A DNA stretch of 64,000 nucleotides from an uncultured Eubacteriales bacterium (GTDB lineage Bacteria > Bacillota > Clostridia > Oscillospirales > Acutalibacteraceae), in assembly GCA_934546985.1 (NCBI GenBank), contig CAKTEE010000005.1:62001-126000 (forward strand), written 5' to 3'. The notes under the pieces are model-generated. The model was not told where the DNA came from, ran no database searches, and saw only the letters and a program-made list of their open reading frames with translations. Shown here one piece after another: positions 16,680-24,701 of the stretch; positions within the stretch are counted from its first letter, which is position 1, and every line of letters starts with the position of its first letter. The position numbers and the translations under genes were made by a program.

Positions 16680-17156
16680 CTATTTTCCTTCCGGCAGATT
16701 AGCCGCCTTTTTCCGCAAAATTTTAAAAAATGATTTGAGTTCACCGGCACATTCAGATTCCATAATTCCGCCAAGAATTTCAGGATGATGATTATATGGG
16801 TAAGCGCAAAGATTCACTACAGAACCACATGATCCCGCTTTAGAATCATAAGCACCAAAAACCACCCTGCGCAGACGTGCATTTATAATCGCTCCCATAC
16901 ACATCGGACATGGCTCTAACGTCACATATATCTCGCATTGATGAAGTCGCCAGCCGCCAAGCGCCGCACACGCTTCATTGATCGCTTCTAATTCCGCATG
17001 GGCAAGGGCATTTTTATCTGTTTCACGCCTGTTCCTGCCTGCACCTATAATATTCCCGTCTTTCACCACCACTGCACCAACAGGCACTTCTCCATCCAAC
17101 GCCGCCTCTTTTGCCAATACAAGCGCGGCATTCATATAATCCTGCAAATTACTCAT
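16680..17156 (-). CDS. tadA: tRNA adenosine(34) deaminase
   Basis: Converts A34 to inosine in tRNA-Arg(ACG). The 158-residue cytidine/deoxycytidylate deaminase-fold protein has the zinc and proton-shuttle motif HAELEAINEA (His53, Glu55) and PCPMCMGAI (Cys83, Cys86), plus the TadA-like GAYDSKAGSCGSVVNL. Length is normal. The start ATG at 17156 overlaps the CPBP protease stop (ATGA). A housekeeping gene sandwiched in an otherwise accessory-looking group. Confidence 0.93.
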   Translation of the reverse strand: MSNLQDYMNAALVLAKEAALDGEVPVGAVVVKDGNIIGAGRNRRETDKNALAHAELEAINEACAALGGWRLHQCEIYVTLEPCPMCMGAIINARLRRVVFGAYDSKAGSCGSVVNLCAYPYNHHPEILGGIMESECAGELKSFFKILRKKAANLPEGK

Positions 17157-18166
17157 GACAGCCATGTAATCTCTAAAAATTGCATAGACAATAGCCCAAT
17201 CAAAACAAAAGATATAACAACACCCGGAGTTACCAAAAAAACATCCACTTTCTGTTTAAATGTACAAAATGAAACCGAATCTTTTAGATGAAAGAAATCG
17301 GGCTGTTTTTTTATCAAATAAATAATGGAAACAATGCCTGCAATTAGTATGCCGATAAAAACACTGTAATTCAAAATCATATATAAATTTTCACCCAATG
17401 GTTTTTGAAATACATCAAATAAAACGGCCATTAGATTGTTAAGAAAATGTATGGTAATAGACAGCCAGAGCGAGCCTGTTTTTACTGCACAATATCCCAA
17501 TGCCAGCCCGCCGATAAATGCAAACGGCGCTTGTACAAAATTCCCATGCATAACAGCAAAAAGCAAAGAAGACATCACAATCGCAAAACCATCGCCATGC
17601 TTGCGAAGTATCTGCAAAACAACACCGCGCATTGCAAATTCCTCAGTTAAGGCAGGAATTACAGCTGTAGAAACAATAGAAAGGATAATTCCTCCCGTAG
17701 TTGTCGGTTTTGTCATGTTTGGCATAACCAGTTCTATTCCGCCAAATCCCATAACAGTAATAAGCATATTGGTGGCAATATTACTGATGACAAAAATCGA
17801 CATGCCCACAAATACTAAAGGAATAAATAATGATAATTTAATTTTCCCCAGTGGCAGTAATTCAGCTTGAGACGAACGCATTGACAGCATCAAAACAGCA
17901 AACGGAAAAAACACACATAAAATGGAAGTAAATATATTAATTGCCTGATATGCTATGTCGCCTTCCAAATACATCGGATACGCGCCTGATAAAAGCAGTA
18001 AAAAAGCTGCAACAAATTGCATAGCGAAAAAGCCTACAACAGTGAAACCAATAATATTTCCCAAGCGGCGTATTGAATGACTCTCCTGCTGAATAGGGTT
18101 TACTCCCCAATAAGAACTGTATCCTACAGGCATTGTTCCATAGGGAACACTATGGTTTTGATTCAT
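17153..18166 (-). CDS. CPBP (CAAX/Abi) family intramembrane protease
   Basis: A 337-residue polytopic membrane protein with about eight hydrophobic segments. The CPBP motifs are intact: EE in PALTEEFAMRG (Glu175, Glu176, Arg180), AVMHGNF (His207) and SITIHFLNN (His240). It has a Tyr/Pro-rich cytosolic N-terminal stretch (residues 1-35) and an extra C-terminal membrane helix beyond the usual domain (about 310-330). It has its own promoter and is followed without a gap by tadA. Family roles include prenyl-protein processing and bacteriocin self-immunity or maturation; which applies here is unknown. Confidence 0.88.
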   Translation of the reverse strand: MNQNHSVPYGTMPVGYSSYWGVNPIQQESHSIRRLGNIIGFTVVGFFAMQFVAAFLLLLSGAYPMYLEGDIAYQAINIFTSILCVFFPFAVLMLSMRSSQAELLPLGKIKLSLFIPLVFVGMSIFVISNIATNMLITVMGFGGIELVMPNMTKPTTTGGIILSIVSTAVIPALTEEFAMRGVVLQILRKHGDGFAIVMSSLLFAVMHGNFVQAPFAFIGGLALGYCAVKTGSLWLSITIHFLNNLMAVLFDVFQKPLGENLYMILNYSVFIGILIAGIVSIIYLIKKQPDFFHLKDSVSFCTFKQKVDVFLVTPGVVISFVLIGLLSMQFLEITWLS

Positions 18167-18295
18167 AAAACACTCTCCTCCAAATAAAACAAGAAAAACT
18201 CCGTAATTAAAATAAATTTATTTTTTCGCTTCCGCTTTATTTTCAACAATATAACTGGTACTGTAACAACAAATATATAACCAGAGATTGTAATA

Positions 18296-18323
18296 ATTAT
18301 AACAGAACCGCTCAAAAAATCAA
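18296..18323 (-). promoter_or_regulatory. Predicted promoter of the CPBP-tadA operon
   Basis: Minus strand: -35 TTGATT (18318-18323), 16-bp spacer, extended -10 TGTTATAAT ending at 18296. It lies 130 bp before the CPBP start codon. Confidence 0.65.
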
Positions 18324-18355
18324 CTTTTTCAGAATCCAATAATAGAATTTCACGT

Positions 18356-18384
18356 TTGACAAATATATGAAAATATCTTATAAT
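18356..18384 (+). promoter_or_regulatory. Perfect-consensus promoter with no gene directly behind it
   Basis: TTGACA (18356-18361), 17-bp spacer, TATAAT (18379-18384), the full sigma-A consensus. Transcription would begin near 18391 and run toward the tRNA-Ser 500 bp away. No open reading frame of note follows. A weak 4-bp hairpin with seven T ends near 18460. Confidence 0.7.
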
Positions 18385-18390
18385 CTAACA

Positions 18391-18802
18391 ATGTAGTTTT
18401 GACTTATGTTTTCTATGCGTTAATACATATTCAATTAAAACCTGCAAAGTTTAGCTTTTTTTAAATAGGCTCAAAAAACATTTATATTATTCACGTTTTC
18501 TTTGATAAATCTGCATAACACCGAATTTCCAATATCCAGATTTTATTTTTTACAAATTATTATTTTTGAATCTTTACAGTACGATATTGAGATTCTTTAA
18601 TTCACACATAGATGCATTTAGGCATCTATAACGGGTTGTACTGAAAATTGTAGTTTCAAAACAGAACCGAGAAACTTAAAAAATTTTACTATGCGGGGTT
18701 TCGGTGTCTTGCTGTATCGCTTTTCCCGTTTTTTCGATAAGTTGGATTCTCTCTCAGAAATTGAATATTGCGTTAACCTCCCAAAAGCGAGTTAACATAT
18801 AC
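18391..18802 (+). other. Gene-poor stretch before the tRNA-Ser
   Basis: AT-rich DNA downstream of the consensus promoter. I see no coding sequence on either strand. A short perfect hairpin, TAGATGC/GCATCTA, lies near 18606-18625. The rest has no recognisable feature. Confidence 0.5.
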
Positions 18803-18844
18803 GGAGATGTACCCAAGAGGCTGAAGGGTCCGCACTCGAAATCC
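18803..18844 (+). pseudogene. Truncated tRNA-Ser (5' half)
   Basis: The sequence reads as a tRNA-Ser 5' half: acceptor GGAGATG, TA, D-arm CCCAAGAGGCTGAAGGG, then anticodon stem CCGCA and loop CTCGAAA (CGA). After the shared ACTCGAAATC it loses the expected TGCGG stem partner, and the variable and T arms are absent. It lies 47 bp upstream of the complete tRNA-Ser. Confidence 0.7.
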
Positions 18845-18891
18845 TATTTTTTCGGTACTCTTCGCCCCAAAAATTGAATACGGAGTGGTAT

Positions 18892-18970
18892 CGAAGTGGT
18901 CATAACGGGACTGACTCGAAATCAGTTGTACCTCACGGTACCGTGGGTTCGAATCCCACCCACTCCGCCA
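18892..18970 (+). tRNA. tRNA-Ser (anticodon CGA)
   Basis: Acceptor GGAGTGG pairs with CCACTCC. The anticodon stem ACTGA/TCAGT encloses loop CTCGAAA. A long class II variable arm (GTACC/GGTAC) follows, then the T arm GTGGG-TTCGAAT-CCCAC. Discriminator G and an encoded CCA end at 18970. The long variable arm and anticodon identify serine (UCG codons). Confidence 0.93.
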
Positions 18971-18974
18971 TCGG

Positions 18975-19010
18975 GAAGCCGCATAAACCAAGTGTTTATG
19001 CGGCTTTTCC
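18975..19010 (+). terminator. tRNA-Ser terminator
   Basis: AAGCCGCATAAAC (18976-18988) pairs perfectly with GTTTATGCGGCTT (18994-19006), followed by TTCC. A second stem (AGCAGG/CCTGCT, 19028-19049) with GTTTTGTTATTTT follows and may be a backup. Confidence 0.8.
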
Positions 19011-19247
19011 ATATTAAATATAGGAATAGCAGGGATTAAAATTCCTGCTGTTTTGTTATTTTAGAGCTAATGTTATCACGCTTTTTATGATAACACTCTC
19101 ATAGAATGGATAAGGAAAGCAAGGAGCAAATCCGTGTCAAACAGCCGAATTGTTGTAAAAATGTTATCAAATCGAGTAAAGCGATATAAATAGACATAAT
19201 GAAAAGCGGGGCGTTACATAACCATAATATTTTGGAGGCAAAAGAAA

Positions 19248-19465
19248 TGACTAACGAAAACCACACTTTAACCCCTGCAAAAATTGAACTGCTCAGCAAT
19301 GTATCAGGCGCATATACTTCTCCCTTTTGGGACGGAATGCGCGAAGTTACCGGCACATTGGATACTATCCGAAAAAGAGATATTAAAAAACGGCAATTTT
19401 TACAGACTGGCAGCAAATCGGCAGAAATTTTCTTTGTTGGGTTGTTAAAATACAGCCAAAACTAA
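19248..19465 (+). CDS. Small hypothetical protein, possibly a mobile-element remnant
   Basis: A 72-residue reading frame starting MTNENHTLTPAKIELLSNVS with GGAGG nine bases before the ATG and a basic C-terminal half (TIRKRDIKKRQFLQTGSKS). I recognise no family. It lies alone between the tRNA-Ser and a pair of inverted repeats, in a stretch with signs of insertion, so it may be a leftover of an element rather than a working gene. Confidence 0.4.
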
Positions 19466-19493
19466 AATGCTATGCACTATACCAGCAAGCATC

Positions 19494-19538
19494 GCCTTTG
19501 TGATACCACAAAGGCAACTTGTCAGGGGTAGCCCCTGA
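19494..19538. repeat. Two adjacent inverted repeats, oriT- or terminator-like
   Basis: GCCTTTGTG (19494-19502) and CACAAAGGC (19507-19515) are perfect arms with a 4-bp loop. Six bases on, TCAGGGG (19522-19528) and CCCCTGA (19532-19538) form a second hairpin. There is no T-run after either. Similar tandem hairpins occur near mobilisation regions, but no relaxase is present here. Confidence 0.5.
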
Positions 19539-19600
19539 AACCATTACTCGTTGTAAAAGACATATGAGCTTCTTGATGCGCTATGCTACAGTATTAGAAA

Positions 19601-19626
19601 AACAGCCGCCCGAAAAGGCGGCTGTT
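19601..19626 (-). terminator. Terminator of the TetR gene
   Basis: AACAGCCGCC (19601-19610) pairs with GGCGGCTGTT (19617-19626). On the minus strand the stem is followed by TTTTTCTAAT. Confidence 0.85.
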
Positions 19627-19664
19627 ACATAGAGAAATATTGTAGATTATTATGTTAATTTGCA

Positions 19665-20198
19665 TTAAAGCCCTTGTGCCTTAAACATTCCTGCTATTTC
19701 CTCTGCGGTTTCCTGCATCCCACGCTGAAACCATACCTCAATCCAGCCGTACAGCGTATATGCTACATAAGCTCTTGCGTATGCTTCCACCTTTGAATGT
19801 TCGGGCTTCGGCCCGCATAGTCCGATAATGACATCTTTCAAAAGATACACAAGATTTCTTTCATTTAATAAACTATAAAAATCTCTGTATTTTTCAAAGT
19901 GTGCAAACAATAAGCCAAGTAATTCGTTTAACGGTCTGTTATCCTTTCGGTCTGCTTCGTCCGTCCATTCCTTGAATATTTTATTGATATATCCCCGCAG
20001 AATATCCTCTTTACTTTCAAAATTCCGATAAAACGAAGCTCTGCCGATACCGGCAAGGTCGCACAGTTCGCTGATGGATATATCTCCGATTGGCTTGTCC
20101 CGCAGCAATTCCAGAAGTGCGTCCGTAATATGCTCTATGACATAAGCGTTTCTTGCCTCGTTGCTGAACGGTGATACATTTTTCGGGGTTTGTCTCAT
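19665..20198 (-). CDS. TetR/AcrR family regulator
   Basis: A 177-residue repressor-type protein. The N-terminal helix-turn-helix (about residues 18-65) reads ITDALLELLRDKPIGDISI, then SELCDLAGIGRASFYRNFESKEDI, the TetR signature. The C-terminal ligand/dimer domain is helical and diverged. AGGAGG precedes the ATG. It is transcribed away from the hydrolase cassette across a 129-bp gap, the usual layout for a repressor controlling the divergent operon and itself. The inducer is unknown. Confidence 0.9.
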   Translation of the reverse strand: MRQTPKNVSPFSNEARNAYVIEHITDALLELLRDKPIGDISISELCDLAGIGRASFYRNFESKEDILRGYINKIFKEWTDEADRKDNRPLNELLGLLFAHFEKYRDFYSLLNERNLVYLLKDVIIGLCGPKPEHSKVEAYARAYVAYTLYGWIEVWFQRGMQETAEEIAGMFKAQGL

Positions 20199-20327
20199 TT
20201 TTCGCCTCCTATTGACACCAAGAAAATCCTATAATACAATCAAATCGACAAGACGATTGTTTCATCGTTATCATAATACACTGAAAACAAAAAGTCAATA
20301 AATAAATGGCAGAAAGGAAAAAAAGAA

Positions 20328-20462
20328 ATGACACTTATACAAAAACGGCTGATTATTGTATTGGTAATCGTCATTATCGCCGCCCTTTTAGGACGGTTGG
20401 CAGTCCGAGGGATTATGAATCTTCTGCTCGGCGGAACATTGTTCGGAGGTAATTTCCTATGA
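20328..20462 (+). CDS. 44-residue single-pass membrane peptide
   Basis: An open frame of 44 residues beginning MTLIQKRLIIVLVIV, with one long hydrophobic segment (residues 8-22) and a second amphipathic/hydrophobic stretch with Gly (30-43). AAAGGAAA lies ahead of the ATG, and the stop overlaps the next start (ATGA), so the frame looks translated and coupled. It leads the TetR-divergent operon. No family recognised; it could be a small accessory protein or a leader peptide. Confidence 0.6.
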   Translation: MTLIQKRLIIVLVIVIIAALLGRLAVRGIMNLLLGGTLFGGNFL

Positions 20463-21439
20463 AAACAGAAAAAAAGAAAGGCAGAGGTATGTTTGTATTT
20501 ATTTGTATAGCAGCGTTTCTTGTTTCTTTTGGGTTTGGAGTAGCTTCAAAATTTACGATTCAGCCGTCATGGGCAAAACAATATTCTGTTCAATTAACGG
20601 ATGAGATCGGAAAGGTTTATAAAGATATTTCCTACGGTGACGGCGAAGCCAACAAATTTGACCTGTATGTTCCCGCAGACGGAAGTAAAGAAAGTTACGG
20701 TTTGGTGGTTTATCTCCATGCAGGCGGATTTACACAGGGGGATAAGTCGGGGGATGCCGAAATACTTTCATGGCTGTGTTCCAAAGGATATGTTGCGGCG
20801 GGAATCAACTATACTCTGCGTAACGAAACGAATAACAAAAGCGTATATTCACAGTCAATGGAAATCAAAGAAGCTATGCCAAAGGTCGTGGAAGAAGCGG
20901 AAAGGCTTGGATACCATATAGACAAATTGGCTATGGGAGGCGGCTCAGCCGGTCATGCACTTGCTATGATTTACGCTTACAGAGATGCGGACGAATCGCC
21001 GGTTCCTGTCGAATTATTATTTGGCGCTGTGGGGCCTTCCAGCTTTTATGCGGAAGATTGGGACATTTACGGCTTTGATCGGGACACGGATGAATCAAGA
21101 GAAGGCGCTGCTGGTCTTTTAGGTGTTATGGGCGGTGTGGAATTAACGCCGGAAATGATAAAGGACGGCTCTTATATAGAAAAGTTAAAGCCTATATCGG
21201 CAGTCATGTGGGTGGACGAAAATACCGTTCCGAGTGTTGTTGCATATGGAAAATACGATAGGATTCAGCCATATAAAGGCTCTCAAAGATTATTGGAAGC
21301 CTATAAACAGTATTCGGTGGATTACAAATATTTTGAATGTCCGCATTCCGGTCACGGACTGCAAAATGATGACAAAATATACAAAGAATACATGGAAGCC
21401 GTAGAACAATATCTGAATCAATATATGCCGGTTAATTAA
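20459..21439 (+). CDS. Membrane-anchored alpha/beta hydrolase (esterase), first of four
   Basis: A 326-residue protein with an N-terminal signal anchor (residues 11-33) and an extracytoplasmic alpha/beta-hydrolase domain of the BD-FAE/carboxylesterase type. It shows the oxyanion-hole motif LVVYLHAGGFTQGDKSGD, the nucleophile elbow GGGSAGHALAM (Ser of G-x-S-x-G), the acid region VAYGKYDRIQP and the His region CPHSGHGLQ. The triad looks complete, so it is probably an active esterase. Its start overlaps the 44-residue gene. Substrate unknown. Confidence 0.85.
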   Translation: MKTEKKKGRGMFVFICIAAFLVSFGFGVASKFTIQPSWAKQYSVQLTDEIGKVYKDISYGDGEANKFDLYVPADGSKESYGLVVYLHAGGFTQGDKSGDAEILSWLCSKGYVAAGINYTLRNETNNKSVYSQSMEIKEAMPKVVEEAERLGYHIDKLAMGGGSAGHALAMIYAYRDADESPVPVELLFGAVGPSSFYAEDWDIYGFDRDTDESREGAAGLLGVMGGVELTPEMIKDGSYIEKLKPISAVMWVDENTVPSVVAYGKYDRIQPYKGSQRLLEAYKQYSVDYKYFECPHSGHGLQNDDKIYKEYMEAVEQYLNQYMPVN

Positions 21440-21484
21440 CTGCGGTGAGATTGGTTTGTAAAAACAGAGATTGGAGGAACAGCT

Positions 21485-22573
21485 ATGAAAAAGGCGGTAA
21501 AGATCATGCTGATTATTTTAGCCATTATTGTGGTTCTTGTAGGCGGAGTTATTTTTATGCTGTATCAAGGAGCTAAATCAATCGGAGTAGGCTCCGGACC
21601 GGCGGCGGATTATGAAACTCGGGTTAATATTTGGAACACCGTTGCCGGAAACAGTTCAAGGTCTAAGCTGGATGATATGAATATTGATTCTACTCAAAGT
21701 AATGCGACATTTGCCTCTATGGGGTTTGCCAAAGCCATTGTAAACAGCAATTATTCCGATGAAGAATCTATGATTGATACTTTTACTTATTTACACGAAA
21801 TCAAAGGCGGTCACGAAAAAGAAACTTATGAGGACGAACCCTATTTGATCCCGTATGTTGTGGAGGGCAGCGACAGCGCTGTTATCGTTATTCCGGGCGG
21901 CGGTTTTGGATATAAGTCAATGGACGGAAACACCACAGAGGGAAAGGATATTGCCGAAACGTTCAACCAAAATGGTGTCAACGCTTTTATTCTTCATTAC
22001 AGAACAAATCCCTACGAATACCCTATCCCATATCTGGACTTACAGCGTGCGGTTCGTTACCTCCACTACAATGCAGAAACCTATCACCTTGATCCGAATA
22101 AAATCAGTCTGATCGGATTCAGCGCAGGAGGAAACGGAATCGGAACATTTATCAATACCATTCAAGGTAAAAATATGTTTCCGGAAGACTATTTTCCCGA
22201 TGAAATTGACGCCATAGACGATTCTGTATCTTCTTCCGCAATGATTTATCCAGCGCTCAGCTTTCGTTTTAATGTTCCTATGCTGTTCTGTATGTTTGAC
22301 GATGAGGATGTACGGGACGAGGCAAAGCGAGAGGAACTTTTGGAACTCACAGACTTGTATCGACATATTGATTCTCAGGATGTGAAGCAGTTTATCGTGT
22401 ACGGGACAAAAGACAGTATGGTTGGTATGGATGAAATAAAAAATTATATCAGCCATGCAAAAGAAAGCGGCTGCAATATAACGGTTGTAGAAGCCAAAGG
22501 ACAGGATCACGGAATGAAGCAGAAATATTATATGGATAGCTATTTAACATGGCTGAAAGAGATATTTGAGTGA
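21485..22573 (+). CDS. Membrane-anchored alpha/beta hydrolase (BD-FAE/acetyl-esterase-like), second of four
   Basis: A 362-residue protein with a signal anchor (residues 7-28). The catalytic domain has AVIVIPGGGFGYKSMDG (oxyanion hole), LQRAVRYLHYNAETY and LDPNKISLIGFSAGGNGIG (Ser nucleophile in G-F-S-A-G), VYGTKDSMVGM (acid) and GQDHGMK (His). This is the pattern of acetylxylan-esterase-like and BD-FAE enzymes. GGAGG stands before the ATG. It is 45 bp downstream of the first hydrolase. Its similarity to that protein is only at fold level, so a simple tandem duplication is not obvious. Confidence 0.85.
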   Translation: MKKAVKIMLIILAIIVVLVGGVIFMLYQGAKSIGVGSGPAADYETRVNIWNTVAGNSSRSKLDDMNIDSTQSNATFASMGFAKAIVNSNYSDEESMIDTFTYLHEIKGGHEKETYEDEPYLIPYVVEGSDSAVIVIPGGGFGYKSMDGNTTEGKDIAETFNQNGVNAFILHYRTNPYEYPIPYLDLQRAVRYLHYNAETYHLDPNKISLIGFSAGGNGIGTFINTIQGKNMFPEDYFPDEIDAIDDSVSSSAMIYPALSFRFNVPMLFCMFDDEDVRDEAKREELLELTDLYRHIDSQDVKQFIVYGTKDSMVGMDEIKNYISHAKESGCNITVVEAKGQDHGMKQKYYMDSYLTWLKEIFE

Positions 22574-22586
22574 GGGGAAGTGAAAT

Positions 22587-23543
22587 ATGAAAACAGCATT
22601 GAAAATCATAGGAATCGTTATTCTTTGTATAGTCATTTTGATTGCCGCCCTGCTTATATATCTGTCTTATAAACCGGCAGTAGCAAAGGATTACACACAA
22701 AAAGTAAAAACGGGCGGAGAGATCGAAGCGAAACACCTTGAAAACGGAACACATAAAGTATCATCTATAGAAATAAGTGCAATGCACGATTTCAAAAAGT
22801 ATGAAATCTTCTATCCGTCCGATATTGCAGACGGAAACAAAAAATATCCCGTTGTTATTTTCTCAAACGGTACGGGAATCAAAGCTTCAAAGTACACAGC
22901 GGTGTTGGAACATTTAGCTTCATGGGGATTTATCGTCCTTGGAACAGGGGAAGAAAATCCACAGAACAGCTTCTCGTCGGAAATGTGCCTTCGTTTGGCG
23001 GAAAAACTACATACAACAGAAAAAATTGAGGGTTGGGACAGCAATCCGTTTTACGGTCATGTAAATATGGAAAACATCGGCGTTTCGGGACATTCGCAGG
23101 GCGGAGTCGGCGTTATCAATGCGGCAACAGAAAATAAAAACGGGGCGAAAATCAAGGCGATTTTCTCCGCAAGCCCCACCAATAAAGAGCTTGCAAAGAG
23201 CTTGGAGTGGGACTATGATGCAAACCTTATAAATGTACCGATATTCTTTGTATCAAGTACGGGAAACGGTGACGAAAACCTTGTTGTTTCCGGCGAACAG
23301 CTAAAGGATATTTATTACGATGTTCCCGATTCCGTCACAAAAATCATGGCAAGAAGAATAGGCGCAGATCACGGCGATATGCTTTCCTTTGCCGACGGAT
23401 ACATGACAGCATGGTTTATGTGGCAGCTTCAAGGCGATACAGAAGCGGCAAAGGCGTTTGTTGGGGAAACCCCGGAAATTATGAATAATGGGTTGTATCA
23501 AGATCAGCAAATTGACATTCAACAAAGGAGTACACGGAGATGA
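22587..23543 (+). CDS. Membrane-anchored alpha/beta hydrolase (cutinase/dienelactone-hydrolase-like), third of four
   Basis: A 318-residue protein with an N-terminal hydrophobic anchor (residues 6-28). It shows KYEIFYPSDIADGNKKYPVVIFSNGTG, the helix GFIVLGTGEENPQ, the nucleophile motif IGVSGHSQGGVGVINAA (G-H-S-Q-G), the acid-loop region FFVSSTGNGDENL and the His region RIGADHGDML. The G-H-S-Q-G elbow and overall layout recall the DLH/PET-hydrolase-like group. GAGGGGAAG precedes the ATG. Its stop overlaps the next start (ATGA). Confidence 0.83.
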   Translation: MKTALKIIGIVILCIVILIAALLIYLSYKPAVAKDYTQKVKTGGEIEAKHLENGTHKVSSIEISAMHDFKKYEIFYPSDIADGNKKYPVVIFSNGTGIKASKYTAVLEHLASWGFIVLGTGEENPQNSFSSEMCLRLAEKLHTTEKIEGWDSNPFYGHVNMENIGVSGHSQGGVGVINAATENKNGAKIKAIFSASPTNKELAKSLEWDYDANLINVPIFFVSSTGNGDENLVVSGEQLKDIYYDVPDSVTKIMARRIGADHGDMLSFADGYMTAWFMWQLQGDTEAAKAFVGETPEIMNNGLYQDQQIDIQQRSTRR

Positions 23544-24673
23544 AAGAGAAAAAGAAGATGGGAGCAGGAAAAATCATTTTGATTGTTTTTATCGTATTGG
23601 CGGTTCTTGGTACAGGAGCGGTTGTCGCTGTGAAAATGTTCTTTAATAATTTCAAGGTTGAAGAACTTTCCGAGGATCATAAGACAGGCGTCTGGTACAA
23701 ATTTACCCCGGACGGCGCCATTGATTCTATTGGCGAGCCTTGGCATGGATTGATTCGTTTTGGAACAGAAAATAAAATTGTTATCAACTTTTACGGCGGC
23801 GGTGTCAGCATCAATGAAGATACCGCCAAAGAAGGCGAGGATTTTTATTTTCATACAATCACAAGTGATTTTGCTCAAACGATGGGGATATCCGCTTCAA
23901 GCAAAGATAATCCGCTCAATGACTGGACATTCATAAATGTTCCTTACTGCACAGGCGACTGGCATATCGGAACGAATGATTTTGCATATACCGACAAAGA
24001 CGGCAATTCGCAGATTCTTTACCATCACGGCTATACAAATTTCAAGCTGATGATGGAAATGATACTGCCATATATAGGCAATCCGGAGGCTGTACTTGTT
24101 ACGGGCTGGTCTGGAGGCGGTTTTGGCGCATCCTTCCTTGCCGAAGAAATTTTCAAAAACTATTTTCCGCAGGTACAGAACAAAACCGTATTGGTTGACG
24201 CCGCTTTCCTGCTGAAAGACGACTGGAAGAATATTGCGGACAGTGTTTGGGGTACGCCGGAGCATATTGCAAACAGATTTACAGGAGATAATCTTGTACT
24301 GGACAGCCTTCATTCTCTGTCGAAAAATGTTACGGACGCAAAGATTCTTTTCCTCTGCTCCATTCGTGACGAGGCCTTGTCCAAGTATCAAAACTATCTG
24401 AATACCGGTGCTTTTGAAGCAAATAAAGCCGCAGGAAAGGAGTTCGAGAAAAATCTGAAAGACATGGTTGATGAACTTCTTGCGTTGCCAAACGCCTCTG
24501 CCTTTATCTGGAGCAACAAAGACAATGATACAGACCTTACGGCGCACACCGTAACGATGATTCAGTTTGTCGATGCGAAATACGGCGGTATCAAGGTGTC
24601 CGACTGGCTGATGGACGCTATCAACGGAAAATTGACAAACTATGGTCTTGATTTAGTGAATAAACAACATTAA
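23540..24673 (+). CDS. Membrane-anchored pectin-acetylesterase/NOTUM-like hydrolase, fourth of four
   Basis: A 377-residue protein with a signal anchor (residues 9-32). The domain reads KIVINFYGGGVSINED, then WTFINVPYCTGDWHIG, VLVTGWSGGGFGASFLAEE (Ser nucleophile in G-W-S-G-G) and a late His in LTAHTVTM. The YCTGD-x-H and G-x-S-G-G motifs are those of the plant pectin acetylesterase/NOTUM family. This suggests de-acylation of a polysaccharide or glycan at the cell surface. Translationally coupled to the third hydrolase. Confidence 0.83.
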   Translation: MKEKKKMGAGKIILIVFIVLAVLGTGAVVAVKMFFNNFKVEELSEDHKTGVWYKFTPDGAIDSIGEPWHGLIRFGTENKIVINFYGGGVSINEDTAKEGEDFYFHTITSDFAQTMGISASSKDNPLNDWTFINVPYCTGDWHIGTNDFAYTDKDGNSQILYHHGYTNFKLMMEMILPYIGNPEAVLVTGWSGGGFGASFLAEEIFKNYFPQVQNKTVLVDAAFLLKDDWKNIADSVWGTPEHIANRFTGDNLVLDSLHSLSKNVTDAKILFLCSIRDEALSKYQNYLNTGAFEANKAAGKEFEKNLKDMVDELLALPNASAFIWSNKDNDTDLTAHTVTMIQFVDAKYGGIKVSDWLMDAINGKLTNYGLDLVNKQH

Positions 24674-24701
24674 ACCAGTGACAACATTATGGGAGGCACA
24701 T

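Noticed and set aside
13531..18166. Firm call of a ribosomal-peptide (RiPP) cluster
   Set aside because: No precursor peptide or PqqD-like domain and no exporter is visible, and tadA in the middle is housekeeping.
18391..18465. 6S RNA or known riboswitch after the consensus promoter
   Set aside because: No long rod-like pairing and no recognised conserved core; only a weak 4-bp hairpin.
18773..19012. 79-codon minus-strand ORF containing SGWDSNPR
   Set aside because: It is the antisense translation of the tRNA-Ser genes, a well-known false protein in databases.
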